Origin: Bacteroidales bacterium
GTDB lineage: Bacteria > Bacteroidota > Bacteroidia > Bacteroidales > TTA-H9
DNA length: 64,000 bases
Assembly (NCBI GenBank): GCA_030656615.1
Contig: JAUSOY010000070.1
Coordinates: forward strand, 21,630 to 85,629
Direction: 5' to 3'
This document shows positions 1 through 6,922 of this stretch, piece by piece (position 1 is the first letter of the stretch; each line of letters begins with the position of its first letter). The position numbers were made by a program, and so were the translations under genes. The notes under the pieces were generated by a model. The model ran no database searches. It saw only the letters and a list, made by a program, of their open reading frames with translations, and was not told where the DNA came from.

Positions 1-117
1 GTGGTGGTTTCTGAAGAAACCGGTGAAATAAGCTATTGTATGGGAGGAACGCTTGTTACGAATGTAAAGCCCTTCCAGTTGAAAAACTTCCTCGAAAAAG
101 AATTTATTCCTTCGTAG
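1..117 (+). CDS. dacA: Diadenylate cyclase (DisA_N/CdaA type), C-terminal end only
   Basis: Frame 1 is open from the first base to TAG at 115-117 and gives 38 residues beginning VVVSEETGEIS. This matches the last part of the DisA_N domain of membrane diadenylate cyclases, where a 'VVSEETG.IS' strand precedes the C-terminal helices. The family makes the second messenger c-di-AMP from two ATP. Only the tail is present, so the catalytic DGA and RHR motifs lie outside the window. The gene runs convergently into the lipoprotein gene, with the two 3' ends overlapping by 14 bases. The identification rests on a short segment and is fairly likely, not certain. Confidence 0.6.
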   Translation: MVVSEETGEISYCMGGTLVTNVKPFQLKNFLEKEFIPS

Positions 118-634
118 GCTCCGCGTTTTTCAGAATTGTTTCGAGAATTTCCTCATTTGATTTTCCGAGGTATAGAAGAGCCATCTGCGCATCATCGGCA
201 AATTCGTGGGTCGGATATTTTTCGATGAATTCTGTGTAAATAATTCTGGCTTTGTTAATGCGTTGTAGGTAAGCATCGTAGACATAGGCTTTCATAAACA
301 TACAATCGGCATTCTTACCAAATCCAGGATAAGTTGCCGGAATGGTATCATATAAAGCAATGGCTTTATTATATTCCTGAAGATAGCAATTTAGCTCGGC
401 TGCTTTGAAAAGATGAGATGCATTCAGGGTATCTTCCGGAAATTTTGTGAAGTAATTACTATAAAGATCCAGAAGTTTTTGTACTTCCTGTTTATCAGGA
501 ATAGCGCCTTTGTCACCAAATACCGTTTCTTCGGCTATCCCGATTTCTTCATTAATTTTTGATTTCTCGTTGGTACACGAAGAGATTAATATGGCAACAG
601 ATGCCACAATTACATAAAGTTTTCTAGTGTTCAT
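104..634 (-). CDS. TPR-like outer-membrane/periplasmic lipoprotein
   Basis: This is a 176-residue protein with a lipoprotein signal: a basic N-terminus, a hydrophobic stretch and the lipobox LISSC near residue 20. The mature part has helical repeats with TPR-like spacing (for example NASHLFKAAELNCYLQEYNKA, followed by KADVYDAYLQ-type helices), similar to BamD/YbgF-like tetratricopeptide lipoproteins of Bacteroidota. Exact function is unknown. It lies 11 bases downstream of def, is probably co-transcribed with ruvX and def, and converges with the dacA end. Confidence 0.75.
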   Translation of the reverse strand: MNTRKLYVIVASVAILISSCTNEKSKINEEIGIAEETVFGDKGAIPDKQEVQKLLDLYSNYFTKFPEDTLNASHLFKAAELNCYLQEYNKAIALYDTIPATYPGFGKNADCMFMKAYVYDAYLQRINKARIIYTEFIEKYPTHEFADDAQMALLYLGKSNEEILETILKNAEPTKE

Positions 635-645
635 CTTGCTTAAAT

Positions 646-1218
646 TTATCGGTTGCTTTTTTTTCTTAATGGGAAAATCATTCTGTAATCGACTTTAATA
701 TCGCCTTTGGATATATCGGCCAGCTTGCCTTTTAGCAGTATTTTACGGATGTTCGACAATAGATCGGTAAAAAGTATTCCTTCCAGATGGTCATATTCAT
801 GCTGAATAACTCGTGCGATTACACCATCAAACCATTGTTCATGTTCTGTAAAATCCTCATCATGCCAGCGCATAAGCAAACGTGGCTTGCGCAATACGGT
901 CTCGTTAATATCGGGAATACTCAGGCAGCCTTCGCTGTACGACCACTCTTCGCCTTCTTCTTTTATAATTTGCGCATTGATAAAGGTCTTTTTAAAATCT
1001 TTTACTTCCGGATATTTTTCTGAAAGTGCTGTAGCGTCAATCACGAAAATCCGGATGGATTTGTTAATCTGAGGAGCCGCCAAGCCAATTCCATCAGTAA
1101 CATACATCGTCTCCCATAAGTCGTCGATAAATTTCTTTAAATCGGGATAGTCGGGACTAATGTCTTCGGCTTTTTTTCGTAATCCTGGATGACCGTAAGC
1201 TATTATCGGATAAATCAT
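646..1218 (-). CDS. def: Peptide deformylase
   Basis: The enzyme removes the formyl group from the N-terminal Met of new proteins in the cytoplasm. All three family motifs are present: GIGLAAPQI (motif 1, about residue 44), EGCLS with the metal-binding Cys (motif 2, about residue 96) and QHEYDHLEG with the two metal-binding His and catalytic Glu (motif 3, about residue 139). At 190 aa it has a usual length. Its ATG overlaps the ruvX stop codon by one base (TAATG), which points to translational coupling in a ruvX-def-lipoprotein operon. Confidence 0.97.
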   Translation of the reverse strand: MIYPIIAYGHPGLRKKAEDISPDYPDLKKFIDDLWETMYVTDGIGLAAPQINKSIRIFVIDATALSEKYPEVKDFKKTFINAQIIKEEGEEWSYSEGCLSIPDINETVLRKPRLLMRWHDEDFTEHEQWFDGVIARVIQHEYDHLEGILFTDLLSNIRKILLKGKLADISKGDIKVDYRMIFPLRKKSNR

Positions 1219-1652
1219 TAATTTCTGTTGTTGGTTTTTATTTCCCGGGCTTCCATGAACGACTGCAACAAGATGGTAGCACTGACCCGGTCGGCTATAC
1301 TCTTGTCTTGCCGGGCTTTTTTACCGATCCCGGACTGAAGAATGGTTTGTTTTGCAATTACCGATGTGAATCGCTCATCAAAACGCTCGATTCGCATCTC
1401 CGGGTAGGTTTTTCTTAATTTATTCACGAATGGATTGATAAATCGTGCGGCATCGGATGCTTCATTTGATAGCGTACGAGGTTCACCAACCACGATAATA
1501 TCCACCGTATTTGCTGAAAGATACTGAGCTATCCATTCAAAAATGTCTTTAACATGAACGGTTTCCAATGAACCCGCTATTAATTGCAGTTCATCGCTCA
1601 CCGCCAGCCCGACACGCTTCTGTCCGTAATCTATTGCAAGTATTCTACCCAT
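1218..1652 (-). CDS. ruvX: RuvX/YqgF-family nuclease (putative pre-16S rRNA nuclease)
   Basis: This 144-residue protein has an RNase H-like fold. MGRILAIDYGQKRVGLAVSD supplies the first catalytic Asp, followed by the IIVVGEPRTL strand and a C-terminal KQDKSIADRVSATILLQ-like segment (seen as ARQDKSIADRVSA). The family matures the 5' end of 16S rRNA and was once called a Holliday junction resolvase. The frame stays open upstream to 1805, but that extension runs into the dapD promoter and has no family character, so the ATG at 1650-1652 is used. It is divergent from dapD and heads the operon with def. Confidence 0.92.
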   Translation of the reverse strand: MGRILAIDYGQKRVGLAVSDELQLIAGSLETVHVKDIFEWIAQYLSANTVDIIVVGEPRTLSNEASDAARFINPFVNKLRKTYPEMRIERFDERFTSVIAKQTILQSGIGKKARQDKSIADRVSATILLQSFMEAREIKTNNRN

Positions 1653-1759
1653 AATTGAGACTGCAAAAATAATGCTTTTACTTGTAAGCTTTGTTTTCTG
1701 ATTGTCTTGTTTGTAATGATTTTTTATCAAAGCCTCTTTAAGCATCATCGGTAGGTGGC

Positions 1760-1788
1760 TTGAGATTCGGTATAGTATTGTATTTTTG
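1760..1788 (+). promoter_or_regulatory. Bacteroidota-type promoter upstream of dapD
   Basis: TTG at 1760-1762 is followed after 18 bases by TATTTTTG at 1781-1788, which fits the Bacteroidota primary-sigma pattern TTG / TAnnTTTG. It ends 15 bases before the dapD ATG. It also argues against translation starting at the TTG at 1786, which lies inside the -7 box. Confidence 0.75.
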
Positions 1789-1803
1789 CATAAAACAACC
1801 ACC

Positions 1804-2619
1804 ATGGAGCATCATCGATCGTTAATACTTAAGGCCTGGGAAGATAGATCCCTTTTAAATCAAACGGACATTATCGATGCCATTCAGCAGGTCATTGCTG
1901 CTTTGGATGCCGGCCGGATTCGGGTCGCTGAAAAGATTGAAGGAGAATGGCAGGTAAACGAATGGATAAAAAAAGCAGTTTTATTGTATTTTCCGATTTG
2001 CAAGATGGAAGTTACAGAAGCGGGAATTCTTGAGTTTCATGATAAAATTCCATTGAAAAGAAATTATGGAAAGCTTGGAATACGTGTAGTACCTCATGCC
2101 GTTTCGCGATTCGGTTCATATATCGCTCCCGGAGTTGTGCTGATGCCTTCCTATGTAAATATCGGTGCTTATGTTGATTCGGGAACCATGGTCGATACCT
2201 GGGCTACCGTTGGATCTTGTGCACAAATTGGTAAGAATGTCCACCTGAGCGGTGGCGTTGGTATCGGTGGCGTTCTGGAACCTGTTCAGGCCAGCCCGGT
2301 TATTATCGAAGATGGTTGTTTTATTGGTTCACGCTGCATTGTTGTGGAGGGTGTTCATATTGGTGAAGAAGCCGTTTTGGGAGCCAATGTTGTACTGACC
2401 TCATCCACTAAAATATTTGATGTAAGTACCGAAAAAGAAATAATGTATACAGGATATATACCTCCCCGTTCGGTTGTTATTCCCGGTTCGGTGCCAAAAA
2501 AATTCTCTGCCGGAATATATCAGGTGCCTTGTGCCTTGATCATCGGCAAACGGAAACCTTCAACCGATCTTAAAACATCACTCAACGAAACTCTGCGCGA
2601 ATTTGATGTGGCCGTCTAA
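1804..2619 (+). CDS. dapD: 2,3,4,5-tetrahydropyridine-2,6-dicarboxylate N-succinyltransferase
   Basis: DapD transfers succinyl from succinyl-CoA in the succinylase branch of the diaminopimelate/lysine pathway. The 271-residue protein has an N-terminal helical domain (residues about 1-95) and then left-handed beta-helix hexapeptide repeats, seen as VNIGAYVDSGTMVDTWATVG, IGKNVHLSGGVGIGGVLEP and GCFIGSRCIVVEGVHIGEEA. The TTG at 1786 lies in the promoter, so the ATG at 1804 is chosen. The diaminopimelate epimerase gene dapF is at about 30.3-31.1 kb in the same window, not in the same operon. The 3' end overlaps the next gene by 14 bases. Confidence 0.96.
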   Translation: MEHHRSLILKAWEDRSLLNQTDIIDAIQQVIAALDAGRIRVAEKIEGEWQVNEWIKKAVLLYFPICKMEVTEAGILEFHDKIPLKRNYGKLGIRVVPHAVSRFGSYIAPGVVLMPSYVNIGAYVDSGTMVDTWATVGSCAQIGKNVHLSGGVGIGGVLEPVQASPVIIEDGCFIGSRCIVVEGVHIGEEAVLGANVVLTSSTKIFDVSTEKEIMYTGYIPPRSVVIPGSVPKKFSAGIYQVPCALIIGKRKPSTDLKTSLNETLREFDVAV

Positions 2620-3643
2620 TTTCAATACAAGAAACTTGAAAAGTGTACTTATCATACAAACGGCATCCATGGGCGATGTTATCTTGTCAACGGGATTATT
2701 GGAGAGCATTCACAAGGCTTATCCTGATGTGCAAATCGATATTCTGATAAAGCAGGGCTATGAAAGTTTATTCGAAGGGCATCCTTTTATCCGCTGGGTA
2801 TATGTATGGGATAAAAAAGCTAAGAAATATAAAAACCTATTGGCCTTGTTATTTACCATTCGGAACAATCGGTATGATTGGGTGGTAAATCTTCAACGCT
2901 TTGCTTCCACAGGTTTGCTGACGGCCTTTAGCAGAGCCGAAGTCAGTTCGGGTTTTAATAAAAATCCTTTCTCGGTATTCTTCACCCATCGCATCCGGCA
3001 TACCATCAAACGTGGCGATGTACATGAAATACAACGGAATTTCCGCTTAATTGCAGCCATGTCGGGCGTGGAATTATCGAATCCGCGACTATATCCCACG
3101 GTTCAATCGTATGCAAGACTCTTGCAATATAAAACCCAAGCCTATATTTGTGTGGCTCCAGCCAGCCTGTGGTATACAAAACAGTATCCAGTCGGGAAAT
3201 GGATTGAATTTATTAATGCCATTTCTCCCGATTTTTTCGTATATTTATTGGGTTCAACACAGGAAGTTTCTTTGTGCGATGAAATTGCCCGACAATCGAC
3301 CCGAATCAATGTGATGAATCTTGCCGGAAAGCTGAGTTTGTTGGATGTAGCAGCGCTGATGCGTGATGCCATAATGAATTACGTAAACGATTCGGCACCC
3401 ATGCATCTGGCATCATCGGTTAATGCGCCAACCACTGCTGTGTTTTGCTCAACAATCCCTGCTTTTGGATTTGGCCCTCTTTCGGATGTGTCGTATATTA
3501 TTCAGAATAAAGAAGCCCTGTTATGCCGTCCTTGTGGATTGCACGGACATATGGCTTGTCCCGAAAAGCATTTCGACTGTGCCAATGGAATAAGGAAGGA
3601 ACAATTGCTCAATACCCTAGAAACCAATGAAAATGAATTATGA
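2606..3643 (+). CDS. Glycosyltransferase family 9 (heptosyltransferase-like)
   Basis: This 345-residue protein has the two-domain GT-B pattern of ADP-heptose:LPS heptosyltransferases. The N-terminal domain opens with VLIIQTASMGDVILSTGLLE (the family's 'R.s.lGDvl' loop). The C-terminal domain carries the nucleotide-sugar region from VAPASLWYTKQYPVGKW to NDSAPMHLASSVNAPTTAVF, where D-S-A-P-M-H-L-A is the usual GT9 signature. It likely adds a sugar to the LPS core, though the acceptor cannot be read from sequence. The ATG at 2606 is preferred over the TTG just before it. It sits between dapD and the YrdC gene with overlapping ends, suggesting one transcript. Confidence 0.88.
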   Translation: MWPSNFNTRNLKSVLIIQTASMGDVILSTGLLESIHKAYPDVQIDILIKQGYESLFEGHPFIRWVYVWDKKAKKYKNLLALLFTIRNNRYDWVVNLQRFASTGLLTAFSRAEVSSGFNKNPFSVFFTHRIRHTIKRGDVHEIQRNFRLIAAMSGVELSNPRLYPTVQSYARLLQYKTQAYICVAPASLWYTKQYPVGKWIEFINAISPDFFVYLLGSTQEVSLCDEIARQSTRINVMNLAGKLSLLDVAALMRDAIMNYVNDSAPMHLASSVNAPTTAVFCSTIPAFGFGPLSDVSYIIQNKEALLCRPCGLHGHMACPEKHFDCANGIRKEQLLNTLETNENEL

Positions 3644-4202
3644 GGATGACATTAGGGAAGCCGTAAAAGCAATAAAAAATGGCGGCGTTATTTTGTATCC
3701 CACCGATACCATTTGGGGTATTGGATGTGATGCCACCAATGCAAAGGCGGTCGAAAAGGTTTATGCTGCCAAACATCGCACCGATGGTAAATCGTTGATA
3801 ATACTCGTCGAAAATGCGGAAATGCTCTTGAAGTATGTCGATTCCGTCCCCCCAACTTCCCTCGATCTGATACTTTCTTATCAGAAGCCCCTCACCGTTA
3901 TTTATCCACGTTCGAAGAATTTGCCCCGTAATTTACCCGGTACCGATGGAAGTATTGCTATACGAATTCCGCGCACACAGTTTTGTATGGATTTATTGAA
4001 GTTGACCGGTAAACCCATTGTTTCAACCTCAGCCAATATTACCGGTGAACCTGCACCGGTAATGTATAGTAGAGTTTCGGAAGAAATCCGTGAGAGTGTT
4101 GCCTATGCTGTTTTTCATGGCCGTGATGAAATTCGTGAGGCTGTCCCGAGTACCATTATCCGCCTGTATAATAATGGCGATTTTGAAACCATACGCGATT
4201 GA
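3627..4202 (+). CDS. tsaC: L-threonylcarbamoyladenylate synthase, short (YrdC/TsaC) type
   Basis: The enzyme makes threonylcarbamoyl-AMP from Thr, bicarbonate and ATP, the donor for t6A at position 37 of ANN-decoding tRNAs. The 191-residue protein has the YrdC pattern: GGVILYPTDTIWGIGCDA (about residue 19), the KHRTDGKSLIILV strand, and GSIAIRIPR followed by GKPIVSTSANITGEPAP. There is no C-terminal Sua5 domain. It overlaps the glycosyltransferase gene by 17 bases; a second ATG six bases on (3633) is an equally good start. Confidence 0.93.
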   Translation: MKMNYEDDIREAVKAIKNGGVILYPTDTIWGIGCDATNAKAVEKVYAAKHRTDGKSLIILVENAEMLLKYVDSVPPTSLDLILSYQKPLTVIYPRSKNLPRNLPGTDGSIAIRIPRTQFCMDLLKLTGKPIVSTSANITGEPAPVMYSRVSEEIRESVAYAVFHGRDEIREAVPSTIIRLYNNGDFETIRD

Positions 4203-4542
4203 GGGAAAGGATTTGAATAGTAAATAGTGAAATTACGAATTATCAATTACGAATTACGAGTATTCGAGTGAATAGTGAATGGTGAAGGGCAGTAAATTCG
4301 CTGTTTAGCTTTCTAAAAGCCTTGTGTGGTTAAGACTACCAATTTGTGCCAAGCATTTTAATACACACAGCAATTGATTCTGGAAGAACCGGAATACCAC
4401 TACCGATTTTGGATGAAGAAACCGATAAAACGCAACTTAAAAACTTTTTCTCAAAGGCTTGCGGGAATGAAAAGGGATTTTCTATATTTGATATTTAATG
4501 GAATTGAAGATTTGTATTGAATGAGTTTGTATAATTGAATAC
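4203..4542. other. Gene-free spacer with AT-rich short repeats
   Basis: No convincing reading frame is present. Positions 4233-4284 hold an imperfect AT-rich repeat built on ATTACGAATTA and TGAATAGTGAA units. Positions 4438-4532 form the left copy of a direct repeat that recurs after the transposase gene. This block marks the start of accessory region 1. Confidence 0.7.
4438..4532 (+). repeat. Left copy of imperfect direct repeat flanking the Y1 transposase
   Basis: This ~95-bp element recurs at about 5466-5563. Two blocks are identical: 22 bases (4477-4498 = 5506-5527) and 20 bases (4500-4519 = 5529-5548); the rest is diverged. Each copy carries TTG and TATATTTG separated by 21-22 bases (here TTG 4459-4461 and TATATTTG 4483-4490), matching the Bacteroidota promoter pattern and pointing into the gene downstream. 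It ends about 10 bases before the transposase ATG. Confidence 0.75.
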
Positions 4543-5259
4543 ATGGATAAATTCCAAAATAAATTCCGAATCGCTTCAGCAAGATGGCAAAATTGGGACT
4601 ACCGATGGGCAGCCGCCTATTTTATTACCATTTGCACCCAAAATCGTGAACATTTTTTTGGCGAAATCGTCCAGTCAGGGCAGCCCCCGACGGAATGCAA
4701 AATGAATTTATCCCCCACTGGAATTATCGCCGATATTATATGGTACGAAATCTCACATCATGCGTATAATGTTGAATTGGGCGCATTTGTGGTGATGCCA
4801 AACCATATTCACGGTATTTTGATATTAAACAAAAATGGTGATCATGACGGTAATACGGATGGGAACAATATCGATAATTGTACCCGTAATGATACCGATA
4901 ATAATGCCGTTGGTACCGTATGTCCCGATGGTTCTGTAGGCCCAGGGCATGCCCTGGGCCTACATGCCCTGGACCTACGGATGACGCCAACAACGCCAAC
5001 AACGCCAACAACGCCAACAATCGGACAAAAACGTTTTCAGAATATTGGTAAAAATTCTGTATCGTCCATTATTGGTTCCTACAAATCGGCGGTTTCCAAA
5101 CACGCCCACCGCCTGGGATTTGTTTTCGAATGGCAGCATCTCTTTCATGACCATGTTATTCGCGATGATGCAGAATACCAGCGTATTACAAAATATATTT
5201 TAACAAATCCTCAAAATTGGACCAACGATAAATTTATGAGGGGTTTCGATAAATTGTAG
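4543..5259 (+). CDS. REP-associated tyrosine transposase (Y1/HUH, TnpA_REP family)
   Basis: The 238-residue protein starts with the RAYT signature (QNWDYRWAAAYFITICTQNR, residues 16-35). It carries the HUH metal-binding motif in VVMPNHIHGIL (H88 and H90) and a C-terminal helix DDAEYQRITKYILTNPQNW with the probable nucleophile Y218 (Y212 is an alternative). Such enzymes nick single-stranded DNA at palindromic REP sequences. Residues about 97-160, between the HUH motif and the C-terminal part, form a low-complexity insert: Asn/Asp-rich (99-125), then VGPGHALGLHALDL encoded by a perfect palindrome, then a TPT repeat. The core motifs are intact, so it may be active. Perfect direct repeats are not seen, but an imperfect repeat flanks the gene. 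Confidence 0.85.
   Translation: MDKFQNKFRIASARWQNWDYRWAAAYFITICTQNREHFFGEIVQSGQPPTECKMNLSPTGIIADIIWYEISHHAYNVELGAFVVMPNHIHGILILNKNGDHDGNTDGNNIDNCTRNDTDNNAVGTVCPDGSVGPGHALGLHALDLRMTPTTPTTPTTPTIGQKRFQNIGKNSVSSIIGSYKSAVSKHAHRLGFVFEWQHLFHDHVIRDDAEYQRITKYILTNPQNWTNDKFMRGFDKL
4935..4964. repeat. Perfect 30-bp palindrome inside the transposase reading frame
   Basis: The 30 bases are their own exact reverse complement, centred on CATG (between 4949 and 4950), with arms TGTAGGCCCAGGGCA. The half-site ATGCCCTGGGCCTAC (4949-4963) is repeated directly with one mismatch at 4964-4978. The element is GC-rich against AT-rich surroundings and looks like a REP-type palindrome that landed in frame in its own transposase gene. 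That last point is inference. Confidence 0.85.
4981..5019 (+). repeat. ACGCCAACA microsatellite (Thr-Pro-Thr repeat) in the transposase gene
   Basis: Four tandem copies of the 9-mer ACGCCAACA run from about 4983 to 5018, encoding TPTTPTTPTTPT. The repeat keeps the frame and directly follows the palindrome, so this part of the protein is probably a flexible linker whose length can change. Confidence 0.8.
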
Positions 5260-5465
5260 ACTCATGGGTAATCGTGACTATTCTGTTTCCTTATTCCTGA
5301 AATTCATAAACCGTCCAACAGGCGGGAGTCCATTTATGAATACCGAGATGGTTGTTCTTTTTGTTCTAAAAATTGTAATTCCCCCCCGGCTTGAGTGCCT
5401 TGGTAAGGGCTGGAATTCTGGTGCTGGTTTTTTTGTGGATAAAATTATGCGATAAACTGCTCTCT

Positions 5466-5563
5466 AAAAAGTTTTTTATCAGGGGCTTGCAGAAGGTGCA
5501 AAGGAATTTTCTATATTTGATATTTAAAGGAATTGAAGATTTGTATTGTATGAGTTGTGTATA
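5466..5563 (+). repeat. Right copy of imperfect direct repeat, with promoter-like boxes
   Basis: Partner of the element at 4438-4532. Here TTG lies at 5487-5489 and TATATTTG at 5512-5519 (22-base gap), so the promoter-like boxes are conserved between copies. It could drive the YiiX-like gene about 140 bases downstream. Confidence 0.75.
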
Positions 5564-5630
5564 TTTTTTTGAAGCATATTGAATAGCAAAATATTGATTA
5601 TTAATTTGTTATTGGAATTATTTATACCGA

Positions 5631-5646
5631 CTCGTTACCATGCATT
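5631..5646. repeat. Left inverted boundary motif of the YiiX gene pair
   Basis: Read on the minus strand this is TAATGCATGGTAACGAG; the copy after the gene pair, at 6704-6719 on the plus strand, reads TAACGCATGGTAACAA. The two share 14 of 16 bases including an exact GCATGGTAAC core and are inverted around two genes, like the ends of a mobile cassette. Confidence 0.65.
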
Positions 5647-5657
5647 AAAAAACAGCA

Positions 5658-6347
5658 ATGAATAAACAGACTGCAAAAAGAATTCTAATCATTGTAATAT
5701 CTGGAATATTAATCTATGGTGGATATTGGATATATGAAATGTATCAATTTGCTAAGGGAGTAAAGGAAGATGCACCAAGATTTGTTGAATATTTGCTACA
5801 AAACGAAATTCACAATGGCGATATTATTTTCCAAACTTCTACATCAGGACAAAGTAAAGCTATTCAGATTGCGACAGGTTCAAAATATAGTCACATGGGT
5901 ATTATTTATAAGCAAGGAAAGGACTTCTTTGTTTACGAATCTGTACAACCTGTAAAACTGACTCCTTTAAATGAATGGATTAAGCGTGGAGTGAATGAAC
6001 ATTACATTATTAAGCGGATTAAAAACTCAGAAACCTTATTGACTCCAGAGACTTTAACGAAAATGAAGCAGATTGGAGAAAAGTTTTCTGGTAAAGACTA
6101 TGATTTGTATTTTGAGTGGTCAGATTCAAAAATTTATTGTTCTGAATTGGTTTGGAAAATATACAAAGAGGCGGTTGGAATTGAAATTGGAGAACTTGAG
6201 AAATTAGGTGATTTCAACCTGACTGATAAAGCAGTAAAACAGAAACTTATGGAAAGGTACGGAGACAATATACCGAAAGATGAATTGGTGATTTCTCCTG
6301 CATCAATGTTTAATTCAGACCAATTAATTACTGTTTTTAAAAACTGA
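5658..6347 (+). CDS. YiiX-like permuted papain-fold cysteine hydrolase, membrane-anchored
   Basis: A single N-terminal membrane helix (about residues 9-27) is followed by a permuted NlpC/P60 domain. GDIIFQ (about residue 54), the probable catalytic His in KYSHMGIIY (about residue 80), and the probable catalytic Cys in IYCSELVWKIY (about residue 156) are in the order expected for the YiiX/YebB family of amidase-like enzymes. The natural substrate of this family is not settled; lipid or cell-wall amide bonds are possible. It lies two bases ahead of a small membrane protein gene, and both sit between inverted copies of a short motif, suggesting recent transfer as a pair. Confidence 0.82.
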   Translation: MNKQTAKRILIIVISGILIYGGYWIYEMYQFAKGVKEDAPRFVEYLLQNEIHNGDIIFQTSTSGQSKAIQIATGSKYSHMGIIYKQGKDFFVYESVQPVKLTPLNEWIKRGVNEHYIIKRIKNSETLLTPETLTKMKQIGEKFSGKDYDLYFEWSDSKIYCSELVWKIYKEAVGIEIGELEKLGDFNLTDKAVKQKLMERYGDNIPKDELVISPASMFNSDQLITVFKN

Positions 6348-6349
6348 TT

Positions 6350-6706
6350 ATGAAAAAATGGATTTTTATAATATCAATAACTTTCAATATCATCTTCTTG
6401 ATTGGTTGGGGGTTGAATAGTTTAAATCAGCCTTCATACCAACTTGGTCGATTAGAAAAAGATATTACTGTAGGATACTTTATGGGTGATTCTGTATTAT
6501 TTACTTTACCCAAAGGACTGACTGTAAGAAACTCTTCGGAAAGAGGAATTTCAGCTATCGGACAATTTGAAAATGAAAGATTTCAGATTGTAATAACGTC
6601 AGATGACGAAATGATTAATTATGAATTGCCAAATGATAGTTTGGATTCACATGGAAATTATTATTCTGCTGATTTTGATAAATATGGCAATGAGAAAGAG
6701 GAATAA
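6350..6706 (+). CDS. Small membrane-anchored protein of unknown function
   Basis: The 118-residue protein has one N-terminal membrane segment (WIFIISITFNIIFLIGWG) and a soluble part of about 90 residues, ending in an acidic tail (KYGNEKEE). No family is recognised. It starts two bases after the YiiX-like gene and is probably translated with it; its stop codon lies within the right boundary motif of this gene pair. It could be a partner or regulator of the hydrolase, which is inference from position alone. Confidence 0.65.
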   Translation: MKKWIFIISITFNIIFLIGWGLNSLNQPSYQLGRLEKDITVGYFMGDSVLFTLPKGLTVRNSSERGISAIGQFENERFQIVITSDDEMINYELPNDSLDSHGNYYSADFDKYGNEKEE

Positions 6707-6719
6707 CGCATGGTAACAA
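6704..6719. repeat. Right inverted boundary motif of the YiiX gene pair
   Basis: The motif TAACGCATGGTAACAA includes the stop codon of the small membrane protein. The inverse partner is at 5631-5646. The GTAACAA part recurs shortly after the stop codons of two other accessory genes in this window (near 59883-59889 and 63069-63074, minus strand). Confidence 0.6.
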
Positions 6720-6922
6720 TGTATAAAAATAATAGCCGAAATAGTAGTAAATTCAAGGATTGTAGCCCGCTTCAACTTTCTTGTAAATTGACAGCAAAGT
6801 GCTTCGAAATCAGCTACAAAAACATATCGCCAAACGTCAACTTAAAACTATTCAAATCAGTACCCCAAAAACACTCAATGAAGTAATGCTCTAATAATCA
6901 ATCCCCAATAATCAATAATCAA

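Larger units (their letters stand above)
5260..5657. other. Gene-free spacer after the transposase
   Basis: Two overlapping frames of 63 codons occur, but their composition and lack of family features argue against real genes. The stretch holds the right copy of the direct repeat (5466-5563) and, near its end, the left boundary motif of the next gene pair (5631-5646). Confidence 0.6.

Noticed and set aside
1653..1805. Upstream extension of ruvX by 51 residues
   Set aside because: It overlaps the dapD promoter and dapD start and shows no family similarity; MGRILAIDYG is the normal N-terminus.
4981..5019. CRISPR-like repeats
   Set aside because: It is a 9-base tandem repeat inside a gene, with no spacers.
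4736..5020. A 94-codon minus-strand frame with MLALLALLALLA at its start
   Set aside because: It is the antisense of the ACGCCAACA repeat and the palindrome in the transposase gene; the leucine-alanine stretch is just the complement of the microsatellite.
5264..5582. Two overlapping 63-codon frames after the transposase
   Set aside because: They share DNA with a flanking repeat, have no conserved features and no credible start region.
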